Shown here piece after piece: positions 47,851-57,299 of a stretch of 64,000 nt of DNA (positions within the stretch are counted from its first letter, which is position 1; every line of letters starts with the position of its first letter). The notes under the pieces are model-generated. The model worked only from the letters and a program-made list of their open reading frames with translations, was not told the origin of the DNA and ran no database searches. The stretch lies in the NCBI GenBank assembly GCA_942159475.1, contig OW804095.1:69158773-69222772 (forward strand). Direction: 5' to 3'. The DNA comes from Sthenelais limicola (Eukaryota > Annelida > Polychaeta > Phyllodocida > Sigalionidae). Both the position numbers and the translations under genes were made by a program.

Positions 47851-48547
47851 TGTTGCGCGCGTAGCTTCGGATCTTTATGCTATTGGGCGGTGCATCGGGC
47901 CAGGGTGAATATATCTAGCTAGTGTTCATATGCATTCGAATATACTCGGACTTCGGGGTATTGCCTCTCATGATGTTTAATACAGTACGTTATATTTTAG
48001 GAGGCGATAGGCGATATTGAATAGAGAGTCATGGTGATATATAGTAGCTGTAGGTTTCCGGTATGAACAACACAACACGATGAGTTTTAGTACGCCACTA
48101 CTTGTGTATTGTATCTTATCCTGTACATAGATGCTAGGTTGATGTTAGTGTAGACATCGAATCATATGAGATCTTATGAGACTCCTTCCTTGTATTCTTA
48201 CGGTTGTTACTGCATTACTATCCAAGATTAGGGTGATATAATATAATGGTTCTAGCGCACACAGTGCGTCTAGTACATCTTGGTATATACTGCATATCTC
48301 TCTATATCCCAGTCTATATGAGTGTCTTAAGTCTCTCCCCCTCTAACTCTCTTTATACCCCAGTATTCCCCGTATATATACCCAGGGGGGTGAGTGTCGG
48401 GTATCCGTATTGGTGGACCCTTTATCCTATGATACCTTTCCCTCCCTCTAGCCCCTCCCCTTCCCTTAGCGCATGCCCTAGTAAAAGAAACATATCCTAC
48501 CCTACTACCCACCCTACTGCCCTCTCGTGTTAACCACGGTTACTACA
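47851..48547 (-). repeat. 5' LTR (697 bp)
   Basis: Identical by eye to the LTR at 27684-28380 with a constant offset of 20,167. Promoter signals in the transcription direction: a G-rich box (48438-48465), then a GTATATATAC element (48372-48381) and TATAAA (48352-48357). Confidence 0.95.
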
Positions 48548-48690
48548 CTGTGGACTAAATTCGCGCAGCAAGAATTAAGTCTCACACCTTGTTTATGCAA
48601 TAATTATACCTTTCGCACAGGATTTAAGGTGGGTGCAAGAAAATAGCGAAAATAAATACTGCGCGAACATTAATACGTTTACAGTATATT
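48544..48690. repeat. possible short MITE abutting the LTR element
   Basis: CTGTGGACTAAATTCGCGCAG at the left is partly mirrored at the right by CTGCGCGAACATTA...GTTTACAG. The ends resemble diverged terminal inverted repeats of a small non-autonomous DNA transposon. Its left end overlaps the LTR boundary by a few bases, so the relation to the insertion is unclear. Confidence 0.35.
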
Positions 48691-48723
48691 ATGATAAAAT
48701 CTTATGCACATATAATAAATATA

Positions 48724-48862
48724 GAATGGAACTCGCCGGCAATAATCGAAAATTTATTGGACTTGATTCGTCCACATAAGCTTGCACTCTGCCTACGGCA
48801 TAATGCTTATGTGGACGAATCTCGTCCAATAAATTTTCGATTATTGCCGGCTCGTCCCATTC
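48724..48862. repeat. 139-bp foldback (palindromic) repeat
   Basis: A 58-bp arm (AGAATGGAACTCGCCGGC... to CACATAAGC) is mirrored by the reverse complement from GCTTATGTGGACGAATC to CGTCCCATTCT, around a 22-bp loop. A truncated copy lies at 27599-27683, at the left edge of the LTR element. Confidence 0.85.
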
Positions 48863-48865
48863 TCT

Positions 48866-49405
48866 CTATGTATAGCCGTCTTCGAGATTGCATAGCTGAT
48901 CATGTCTGTATGTAATGTCATCGATTTTGATCGTGTCACGAACAATTTTGCCTACTCGTTTCCCTCCAGTTTTTTCAGCATGTTCCTTAATCGCTCTTAA
49001 GTCACTTTTTTTCTCAATTACATTTTCTGGGAGGTCTGGATTTATATAGACATTGTAAAACACCTAAACTTGACTAGTACTTGTCTGACTCCCCTTGTTC
49101 TACTGGGTAGGCCTATCCTTTTCGCATAGATAATCTCATTACTTTTCAAGTCATGCACAATTAATTGCAGAATACAATGTGTTAGTACCACTATGTCTTC
49201 CTTTTTGCTCTCATCCACGCCACTCAGAATTAGATTGCATCTTCTACTGTCAATATCTAGGTCGGAAAAAAAAAAAAAAAAATTCTAGGTCGGTAGTTTT
49301 ATAGTCAAGGCTTTTGTTAGATATACTAATTCTAGTCAGTTCATCCCTCATTGCCATCATTTCCCTTCTCATATCTGATTCTTTGCGTATCATATGCTCA
49401 AATTT
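48866..49405 (-). pseudogene. LINE ORF1 (RRM-like) fragment, frameshifted and interrupted
   Basis: The - strand shows a coiled-coil tail, then RRCNLILSGVDESKKED and IIYAKRIGLPSRTRGVRQVL, the pattern of LINE ORF1 RNA-recognition domains. The C-terminal part, VYINPDLPENVIEKKSDLRA, continues in another frame after a frameshift near 49055. A run of 17 A at 49266-49282 interrupts the frame further upstream. No matching ORF2 lies beside it; the LINE at 54-57 kb could be a relative. Confidence 0.6.
49256..49293 (-). repeat. poly(A) insertion between 10-bp target duplications
   Basis: TCTAGGTCGG occurs on both sides of 17 consecutive A on the + strand, and the disrupted frame is the LINE ORF1 fragment. 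This looks like a minimal retrotransposition product: a tail only, plus target-site duplication. Orientation is uncertain. Confidence 0.5.
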
Positions 49406-49736
49406 GTCTCGACGAACAGCCCCCTTACCGCTATTCCGCTAGGAATAGCTCCGCTATGTTTCTCAAATCACGTGACCGGGGCACTGACCGAAGGGAGAAA
49501 CAACGTATATACAGAAACTGCCCCTCATCGACCTGTTTTCATGCTTTATTTTTTTCCAGAACTTTCTAACCGATCCCAGATGCTAGATCGAGTCAAGGAG
49601 AGCAAGGTTCAAATGGAAAAATGTTTCATTCAATGAATAATTAAAAAGTTATCGCTAACCGCATATTCGAAGCGAGGGCTGTTTAAAATGGCCGCCATAA
49701 CAAAATAGATGGAAGAAAGAGCCACTACGACTCTAA
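49406..49736. other. mosaic region with no assigned gene
   Basis: Short ORFs only. A pyrimidine tract with AG near 49545-49560 could be an acceptor for a small exon ending at the TGA near 49635, but nothing confirms it. Confidence 0.4.
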
Positions 49737-49800
49737 GCCAATCAGATCATGCGAATCGGTCACGTGACCATGGGGACAATGACGTCATATATAGCGGCAG
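49737..49800 (+). promoter_or_regulatory. compact promoter-like block: CCAAT, E-box, CRE, TATA
   Basis: CCAATCAG (about 49739), TCACGTGACC (about 49760) and TGACGTCATATATA (about 49780-49793) occur in order within 60 bp. A small ORF (ATGTCTGAACGAG, from 49986) follows. No recognisable downstream product, so the transcript it would drive is unknown. Confidence 0.4.
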
Positions 49801-50137
49801 GTCGGGGAAGCCCTCCGATCAGAAAAACAAAGCTGACATAGCCTGTTGCAGGTAGAAAATCCGGGATTATCATTTATTCCATTAAAAAGGTAACGAAATA
49901 TAGATTCTTCTGCTAAAATCTTAGTGTCTGCTGGTCGTTGGGTTGGTGTAACCCATAAGAACTGAGCAGACAAACTCAAAGCAAAATGTCTGAACGAGAA
50001 CGGGACTCGGTAGCCATGCCGTAACTGGCGTGACCAAGCAGCTAGAAATAGTTTAGTAATCGGGTTTCCCGGGCGGTTTGGGAGGGTCGTTTTCGCGACA
50101 ATGCTTCATTTGTATATATAAAAACAATATTAGGCGT

Positions 50138-50434
50138 TCAGAAATATAACCAAACTATTAGAACAATCCAATTCAAGGCGGTACACTTTTCTGGATATAC
50201 AGCAATATTTTCATGTGCCATATTTAATGAAGATTTTAGTTGCTCTATGGTGGGGGACGCATCAGTAATTTCACAATCCCTTCTCTCATACAACTCCCCT
50301 TGTTCGAAAGGATTAGTACAGTCCAGCCCAAACATAGCTTTGTTTTCCGCCCTTGGATTAGCTGGGTCCGAGAAAGCTTTGCCTGCCCCGTGGCCGTCCA
50401 CCAAGCTATCGAAAAACATATTTTTGTTCTCCAT
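50138..50434 (-). CDS. unidentified 98-codon ORF
   Basis: Begins MENKNMFFDSLVDGHGAGKAF and ends in a hydrophobic stretch (LNWIVLIVWLYF). The composition looks protein-like and charged in the first 80 residues. It is not in frame with the three-exon gene upstream on the same strand. Function unknown; could be an exon of a mobile element gene. Confidence 0.3.
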   Translation of the reverse strand: MENKNMFFDSLVDGHGAGKAFSDPANPRAENKAMFGLDCTNPFEQGELYERRDCEITDASPTIEQLKSSLNMAHENIAVYPEKCTALNWIVLIVWLYF

Positions 50435-50536
50435 ATTGCCTTTCGAAGTTCAACAAAGTACTAAATATGGTTGAAAGGGAAGGATATCGCTTCAAATTCC
50501 GACAGACAACTGCGAAAATAGGTATTGTAGTGTGAC

Positions 50537-50583
50537 TTTATTATATTCCAACGTTTCGGGCTATAGGGTGCCCTTCGTCAGGG
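50537..50583 (-). ncRNA. hammerhead-ribozyme-like motif and polyadenylation signal
   Basis: The - strand reads CCCTGACGAAGGGC, a short loop, then GCCCGAAACGTTGG. CUGANGA and GAAA core boxes flank a 4-bp GGGC/GCCC stem II, with an unpaired A next to the first box. AATAAA follows within 20 nt (50537-50542). Hammerhead motifs of this form are known in Penelope-like elements and retrozymes. A complete stem III with the cleavage triplet is not clear, so activity is doubtful. The AATAAA may also serve the three-exon gene upstream. Confidence 0.35.
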
Positions 50584-50706
50584 AAAGTGAAATAGTTTTT
50601 CAAATTCACTCAAATTCATAGCCTCTGTCTAATTGAAAATAAAAATTTAAAAAATAAATCTGACTAGTCATTGTATTTCAAGCGAAGATATATTTGTACA
50701 TACATC

Positions 50707-51286
50707 TTACCTCAAATTCAAACTATCCAATTCTGCCAGGTCCAAATCATCTATGATTCCCTATTCAAAAAAATAACAAGTATATTCAAAAGCATTCAAA
50801 AGTATACAATTTCAAAACAATTATATTCCACTTCAACAATTATTCCTACCTCTAAAGTCACCTCGTCCGCCACAGGTTGCTGGGGTTCCTGAGGTTCCTG
50901 AGATTCCTGAGGTTCCTGAGGTTCCTGGGGTTCCTTCTCCATCACAGGCTCCTTCTCCACCACAGGGCCTGTCAGTAGTTCCTCTAACTCTCTCCCTAAG
51001 TCAGCTAAAGCTGCGGCTGCCGTGTCTGGCTCTGTACCTACCCCTGAAAACCTCGCTGCACGGGTCAACGCAGCGTTCTCTAACTAAAAAAAAACACATC
51101 CAATAATCCTCGTGTGTGTGTGTGTGTGTAAATTATTCCAAATTATTCCAAATTATTCCACAATGCTGCACTTACGGTCTGGAGATACTCCATTTGAGCC
51201 CTGACATAGGGGCTGTCTGTCATCCCATGCTCCAGGGCCCAAAAGTAAAGGCCTAAAGCACTGGTGAAATCCAAAACTTGATCCAT
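50707..51286 (-). CDS. unknown three-exon gene (132 aa) with acidic EPQ repeats
   Basis: Exons 51286-51176, 51083-50850 and 50760-50707. Donors are CC|GTAAGT and GAG|GTAGGA; acceptors TTTTTTTAG and TTTGAATAG. All phases are 0 and the last exon closes with TAA. The protein has a helical N terminus (MDQVLDFTSALGLYFWALEH), a middle acidic repeat region (EPQEPQEPQ, from 9-bp DNA repeats) and an acidic-hydrophobic end, GIIDDLDLAELDSLNLR, resembling transcription-activation segments. A TATA-like box (51328-51340) precedes it and AATAAA lies 165 nt after the stop. I recognise no homologue. Confidence 0.5.
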
Positions 51287-51447
51287 CCTTTGTCAAAATT
51301 TTTAATAATGATAAAAAAAAAGGCGCGATTTATAATTTATAATCACACGCTGCTAGCAGTACTGCTACCAGCTCCCTCCCTCTGGTCAACGCATCATCCC
51401 TATATAAAGATAAACCCTCGATCTAATCATACCTAACTATCTCAAGT
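51287..51447. promoter_or_regulatory. bidirectional promoter with two TATA boxes
   Basis: 161 bp separate the divergent start codons. TATATAAA at 51401-51408 fits the + gene (ATG 51448). TTATAAATTATAAATC on the - strand (51328-51342) fits the - gene (ATG 51286). A near-palindrome, CTGCTAGCAGTACTGCTACCAG, lies between them. Confidence 0.5.
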
Positions 51448-51657
51448 ATGGCTAAAACAAGCAGCTGCAGCCGCCGCTATAGACAACGCAAAAGGGCCGA
51501 AAGGAAAAAAAACAGCAGAAAACAACCCAGCTCAAACGCTCTAAATACTTCAACTATTCTACAGCAAAATAACGCACAATTCAAAATTTGCACCCAAACC
51601 CAGTGCTTCTGCGCAAAACTGGCATACCATGGCTCAACTACAATTTCTATTCATTAG
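51448..51657 (+). CDS. unknown ORF with arginine-rich N terminus
   Basis: 69 codons starting about 40 nt after a TATA box. Residues 6-25 (SCSRRYRQRKRAERKKNSRK) form an arginine-rich motif of the kind used as nuclear localisation or RNA-binding signals. The rest is Ser/Thr/Gln-rich. It overlaps the next ORF by 29 nt in another frame, as in compact viral or mobile-element transcription units. Identity unknown. Confidence 0.4.
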   Translation: MAKTSSCSRRYRQRKRAERKKNSRKQPSSNALNTSTILQQNNAQFKICTQTQCFCAKLAYHGSTTISIH

Positions 51658-52238
51658 AAAAGAAGTCTCCTTCATCGGGGAAAAAGCATATACAGATTTC
51701 GCCAGGCACTACAAACGTCTTCTCACAGAAAAACTCTACCAACAAACCAAAGATTTGTTCATCCCAGCTAAAACCTATTTGGAATATACCGCCTTCACTC
51801 AAGAGTGCCCATTCTCTTCAGCCATTATATTCACCACAAAGCTAAAAGTAAGCACCAAAACCATTACTTTCAACGCCGTACAAGTTCTACCCGTTCTCAC
51901 AGAGTCCAATACATGCTCTCACAGCAGATTTATGATTATGTACCACCAAAACTACAAATTATACCCGGATAACTTCATAACATATCAACCAACGCATACA
52001 CTGGCGAAACGAAATATGCAATGAAGGACCCATCTCCTGCTACTGTGGGAAACAAATCCCACTAAACCAAACCATTTTTTGGAGTGGAACATCACCAAAA
52101 TGCTGTGAGGACCAGGATTTACACCATATCTTCATCGGTCTCCAAGATGCCTACCTCAACGAATACGCCATCTGCATAAGATGCCACTGCTGTGACATAG
52201 ACAAGTCAAAACTAAATCTTTATGTCCCCTTCGTATAA
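51629..52238 (+). CDS. unknown ORF with Cys-rich C terminus, probably frameshifted
   Basis: 131 codons from ATG 51629 (MAQLQFLFIRKEVSFIGEKA...). The following frame, open from 51981 to 52238, looks like its continuation after a +1 shift. It carries CYCGKQ, KCC and CIRCHCC clusters that suggest a zinc-binding end. The shift could be a mutation, programmed, or a small intron. The + strand is A/C-rich and G-poor across the whole cluster. No family recognised. Confidence 0.4.
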
Positions 52239-52417
52239 GAGCAGGATCTATAATCCAGGCATACAAATCTATAGACCTTACAATCCTATTACCTGATGAA
52301 AGTATATATATACACATACATTACAATAGGATATCATATGACAAACAGATCTATACAACCAGGACTTTGCCCTGAAACTATAGACCTTACAACGCTATTA
52401 CAGCTAAAAAAAAAAAT

Positions 52418-52445
52418 TAATATGATATGATATGATATGATATGC
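52418..52445. repeat. (ATATG)n microsatellite after an A-run
   Basis: About five pentamer units follow a run of 11 A (52406-52416). It could mark the 3' end of a retroposed unit. Confidence 0.7.
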
Positions 52446-52657
52446 TAAACCCGTCTATAACAGACTTTGCTCGCGTCTCTCGCCAACTTCACCTGTTCAG
52501 GCACAGATTTGCGAATGGACACTTCATACTTCAACGGATTACAAGATACAAAAACACTTACCAAACTGTATTGTCCTGTCAACTATCCATTAAACAATGG
52601 ACAATAAAACTTGCGAGTACTTATACCTCACCAAGAATTACTATAACAGTACTCTAA
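52442..52657 (+). CDS. unidentified 71-codon ORF at the end of the cluster
   Basis: It follows the microsatellite and is A/C-rich like the ORFs before it. It contains RQLHLFRHRFANGHFILQRI. AATAAA at 52603-52608 lies inside it. Weak support. Confidence 0.25.
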   Translation: MLNPSITDFARVSRQLHLFRHRFANGHFILQRITRYKNTYQTVLSCQLSIKQWTIKLASTYTSPRITITVL

Positions 52658-52679
52658 CATGATTTCAACTCACACTCAT

Positions 52680-52960
52680 GCACCAAAACCCCTATCACAC
52701 ACCGCTCTCTCTCTCTCTCCTCGCTCTCTCCTTTGCTCCACGCTCTCTCCCATTCTCCACCCATTGTCCACCCATTCTCCACCCATTCTCCACCCATTCT
52801 CCACCCCACACACCACCCTACCATTCTCCTCCTCCCCACACACCACCCCACCATTCTCCACCCATTCTCCTCCCCAACCATACAGCGCACCACCCCATAT
52901 ACAACCACCGCGTCCACCTCCCTCCATATCTCACACACAAATGACACCAGTACCTAATCA
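52680..52960. repeat. CT-rich and ATTCTCCACCC minisatellite
   Basis: A CT microsatellite is followed by about ten imperfect copies of a CCCATTCTCCA unit, with CACACACCACCC interspersed. Long open frames exist on both strands because of the repeat and are not genes. Confidence 0.85.
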
Positions 52961-53569
52961 CCTAGGGTAGCCATTGGCAGCCATCTTGAAACGTCATTTT
53001 CTCAATCCTGCTCCTTAAGGTCAAATTTGCTATTCTTTCACTACTACTAACAGGGGGATTGAGAATTACATATTTAGAGGCAATCAAGCAAGCAGGCACT
53101 GACTTGTAGTTGTCTTCAGTCAGCCTATATAGCAGCATGGCTCTTATTTACTTGCACCATCTAGCTTCTATTACAGACACTACATATTAGAGATTCATAT
53201 AGGCTTACAAATTTCCCTTTTCCTGGGTGTTTTATAATATATTTAACATGTGATTTACTTTATTAAATGCCACTAACTAATGACCACTGATCCTCAGCTA
53301 AATATAGGAATCTTTCGAGGGAATGGCCAAAATTTCACTGAAAAAATGTTACCATGGCAACAGAACCCAAGAAAACAATTTTTTAGAATGGGTCAATATC
53401 CAAAATTAATCATGTGGCTCACACCCACTAGGGGGTGTGACCAGTGTAATTGCTAGAGGTCGCTATAGGTCGAGCGAGGCCTCTGCGCACCAGTAACTAG
53501 CCAGCACTCCATTCTTTCATTCACCTCTCAGCCATCGAGCTGACCACTACACTGATAATTTTACCTGAA

Positions 53570-53880
53570 ATGGACTGCAGACCAAAGCATGCTAGGTCAT
53601 GCAAGACTTGTGGGACAAAACATTTCCCACCGACAGGCAAGAACTGTCTTCACGTGGTCGGTCTTGAGGATGTATAGTGGACAAATGTTCAGACTGGGAG
53701 GACCAAAAACCTTCTTCGCCACCGAAGGTTTCGCCATTAGCTGACGCCAGTCAATGGCCTCCATTACGTGTCCCTAACTTTGGTCGTGGTAGGAGCTGGG
53801 AGCAAATGGTGAGAGATAGCTCAATTGAGAAAAGTAAGTCAGGGCCGGCAGGGCGTGGTGCAGGCGTTGGCCCCCCCTTT
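53570..53880 (+). pseudogene. gag-like fragment with zinc-knuckle-like motif, frameshifted
   Basis: ATG 53570 opens a 35-codon frame with SCKTCGTKHFPPTGKNCLHV, a C-x2-C-x4-H-x6-C pattern seen in short Cys/His motifs of mobile-element proteins. The stop TAG (53675-53677) overlaps the continuation in the next frame (DKCSDWEDQKPSSPP...). The sequence ends at the poly(T) that marks the LINE 3' end, so it seems cut by that insertion or was its target. Confidence 0.4.
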
Positions 53881-54215
53881 TTTTTTTTTTTACAGATCTT
53901 TATTCAGGATATAATAATATAGTGGCGTATGCCATAGCTATTTATTGAGAGGCTCGGGTTAAACCCGGTATACCGCCAAGCCCTGAGTTATTGGCTATTA
54001 CATTTCAATCAATAAATTTTAGGTGTTGAAAACGTAACATGTGTACAATTACTTTGGTACATAGTAGAAATAATGAGGTGAGTAAAATATATTTATGGTA
54101 TGAGATGGTGGTTGTAGAAGAGATGAAAATAAAGGAAGGATTACCATCAGTAGCTATTGTCTTAGATTTATGGACACGGTATTAAATATTCATATTTGTC
54201 TATTATCATAGGGGC

Positions 54216-57149
54216 TTAGAATTCCGGTATTGGAATCCGGTTCTGTAAGATATCGTTTTTAAGTCTGAGTTTAAAGCAATAGGTATCTTGGATCATTTTG
54301 AGGACATCCGGCAGACCATTCCACCAGAGGGCACCTGTGAAAGCGATCGATTTTTGGTAGGTTGTGCATGTGGGACGTAGTACTTCAAAGTTTAGGTTGC
54401 GGTTCCCTCTTAGATCATGGACTCCATCATTCCTGGCACGCACGATCCAATCAACACGACAAGCATGTAGCTGTTTGTGGTAGAATTTACAACAATTAAA
54501 AAAGATGCGTTCTCTGATAGTCATGGTTTTTGATTCCACGTGGAGCAAATGTATATCGTATCTACGTGGCCTTTTTAAGGCAAACCTCAATACCTTATTC
54601 TGGAATATTTGCAGCTGGTCAAGTTGTGCTTTCGTACAGTTTAAATAGCAGTTATTACAATAGTCTAAATAGGTAATTATCATCGATTTCGCTAACATCA
54701 GTCGTGTGCGTGTATCCAGTGCATGGCGATTAATATAAATGTTGTATAATCTGGCATTGGCCTTTTTTAGGATGTTTTTGCTCATGCAGTCGAACCTTAG
54801 CTTGGAGTCTATTGTAAGACCTAGATATACAAACGAGTCAACCCATTCAATGTAAGTATTATTAATCCGTAGTACAGGTGGAGGATAATTCGGATTTCTA
54901 AAATTCGAGTTATGTATAATCATGGCTTTGGTTTTAGGTAAACTGACAGATAGCTTATTAGCAAGACTCCAATCGGCTATCAATGTAGTATCATGTTGGC
55001 ATTGGGCCAGGGTTTCGTGATATATATCATTACTATTAATTAAAACAATGTCATCCGCAAAGAGCAGTATATCGCCCTTAATGGGTAGGTAACAAATGTC
55101 ATTAATGAAGAGATTAAATAGGAGTGGCCCCAAGATTGAACCTTGGGGTACTCCGCATTTAATTGGTAAGTTTTTGGAGTAGTAATTTTGAATTCATACT
55201 TTTTGTTGTCTATCGGTTAAATAATTTTTAGTCCAAATTTGGAACCAGAGAGGGAGTTTAAGGTGACTTAACTTAGTCAGTAAAATTTCATGGTCTATCG
55301 AGTCGAATGCCTTTTGGTAATCGAAAAACACAAGGCTACTGGTTAATTTACAATTACGGTTGGTAACTAGTTTATGTAGGAGTAGATAAGTAGTTTCTGT
55401 AGTCGAGGCATTTTTCCTAAAGCCTCCCTGATATGGGGTTAGTAGCTCGTCATTTTCAACTATATTCTGAATTTGACTGTTGACATGTTTTTCAAGTACT
55501 TTTCCCATAACATGAGTTAAGGATATAGGTCTTAGGTTTGTGACGTATACAGCGTTCCCTTTCTTGGGAATTGGGACGACTATGGCTCTTTTCCATTTCA
55601 AGGGCATTATGCCACTATTAATAGAGGTATTTAATATGTGTACTAGGGACTGCATACTTGCACCAAATAGGAATTTATAAATTTGCATGGGGATCTCACA
55701 GCAGCCAGATGACTTATGGGGGGGTAATGTTTGGAGAATTTTTGATAGTGAATCAATCGTTAGGGGTGAGTACTGGGATGATTCTCGTTCGTTCTCGCCT
55801 GGACGTGGTGGGCCAAGGTCAAATGCTTTATCAGTCGGGGGTAGTAAAGCTGATGTTTTTGCACCAACATTAGCGAAAAATTTATTAATGATACCTGGTA
55901 CTTCGTTGGCATATGCCATATCGCCCGTATCAGGGTTTATAATTCTATGTAGGGTTTTGGATTTGTCTTTGTTGGGTAGGTAATCATTAATAATTTTCCA
56001 AAATTTCTTATAGTCATGTTTGTGAAGCTCTAATTGGTTTTGGAAATAATTACTTCTAGCTAGTCTTGTCTGGCTATTTGCCAGGTTCCTAAAGTATACT
56101 CCCCTATTTCGATGGAAATCTGACTTTGTTTGTCTGTATTTTTTAAAGTGAAAGTCTCTATTGTACGCCAGGTTCAGCAATTCTTTTGTATACCAGGGTG
56201 GTTTTACTTTCTTTGCTTTATATTTTTTCTTGGGGCAAATTTTGTTTGTAACGCTAAGATATGTCCTGAACAAGATGTCCCATGATTTATTAACGTCAGC
56301 ACATGCCATAATATCGTCCGTTTTGGCTATCTGGTTATATTCTATGTCGATAGTCTGCTGGTTAAGTCTTATATATGACCTGGCTGTAAAGTTACAAGTC
56401 TCATAAGTTTCTCTAGTCTTTTTTTTGATTAGGTAGATTATGTTGTGATCGCTAATATTATAATTTATAACCCCGACCTCCTTTATGTGCTTAATATCTG
56501 AGAGAATGTGATCAATTGATGATGATTGACCATTTAATCCCAGTCTAGTCGAAAGGGTAATACCTGATCTAAGGAATTTATTATTAATTAGGTTTGTCAG
56601 TTCCTGTTTATAATTCGTGGGTTGGGTTGAGGTCACTGACAAGTCAATGTTGATGTCCCCCATTAGTAATAAGTCAGAGTTGGGGTATTGATCTTTAGCA
56701 GTGTCAATTAAGGTATTTAGGGAGTCGCAAAAGGCAGAGACTTGTCCCGATGGGGGCCTGTATAAGCTAAATAAGAGAATATTTCTTGAATGCGGGTATA
56801 CAATTTGGAATAGCTGTGCTTCCAAGTTATTACTTTGGTGCGAGAGTGTATCTAGGTATGTATATTCTAGCGTATTTTTAATAAATGCACACAGGCCTCC
56901 TCCGTTATTAATTGTACGATCAAGTCTTTCAAGGTTATAACCTTGAAGTTGGAAGTTAAGGTCAGAGATATTTTCCTTAAGCCAAGATTCACTTATCGTA
57001 AAGACCTCAAAGTCAACCTCCAATAGATCTCTGCGTAGCATGTGCCATTTATTTGTAATCGACCTAATATTTAGGTGAAAGAATTTTTTACCCTTACTCT
57101 TAACAACCTCGTTCAGTGATTTAAAAAGGCAAGGTATTTTCTGAGACAT
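54216..57149 (-). pseudogene. LINE ORF2: endonuclease and reverse transcriptase, one stop codon
   Basis: About 977 codons. The N-terminal endonuclease shows HLNIRSITNK, SESWL, LYRPPSG, LMGDINID and SDHNII. RT begins about residue 490 (WKRAIVVPIPKKG, LRPISLT, GGFRKNAST, FFDYQKAFDSIDHE, then GVPQGSILGPLLFN, LLFADDIVL with catalytic FADD). A single in-frame TGA at 55194-55196 separates the two halves; otherwise the frame is intact. The copy is therefore probably recent but not autonomous. Confidence 0.85.
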
Positions 57150-57299
57150 ATTACACAAATAGAATCCGTTCTATTTTACTGGTAGGACCAGTAACAAAAA
57201 CATTAAACCTAAATATGGTTAACCAAGTACAGCCACGCGAGAAGTTGTTAACATGGTAACAGTAAATCATCAAAACAGTCCTAATTAATTTATGGTAGT

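Larger units (their letters stand above)
27684..48547 (-). mobile_element. 20.9-kb Ty3/gypsy-class LTR retroelement with env and five accessory ORFs
   Basis: Order on the - strand: 5' LTR, primer-binding region, gag, pro, pol, five accessory ORFs, env, 2.4 kb non-coding, purine tract, 3' LTR. The pol order (RT, RNase H, integrase with a GPF/Y-like end) is that of Ty3/gypsy elements. The LTRs appear identical along their full length and all main ORFs are open, so the copy is young and perhaps complete. Flanks are GCTTATGT (left) and CTGTGGAC (right): a possible 4-bp duplication with one mismatch. Typical gypsy elements are 5-10 kb; much larger ones are known (Ogre in plants, Burro in planarians), but I know of none with this gene set. 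Confidence 0.9.

Noticed and set aside
52654..52970. Four overlapping ORFs on both strands in the CT-rich minisatellite
   Set aside because: Low-complexity translation of CCCATTCTCCA units.
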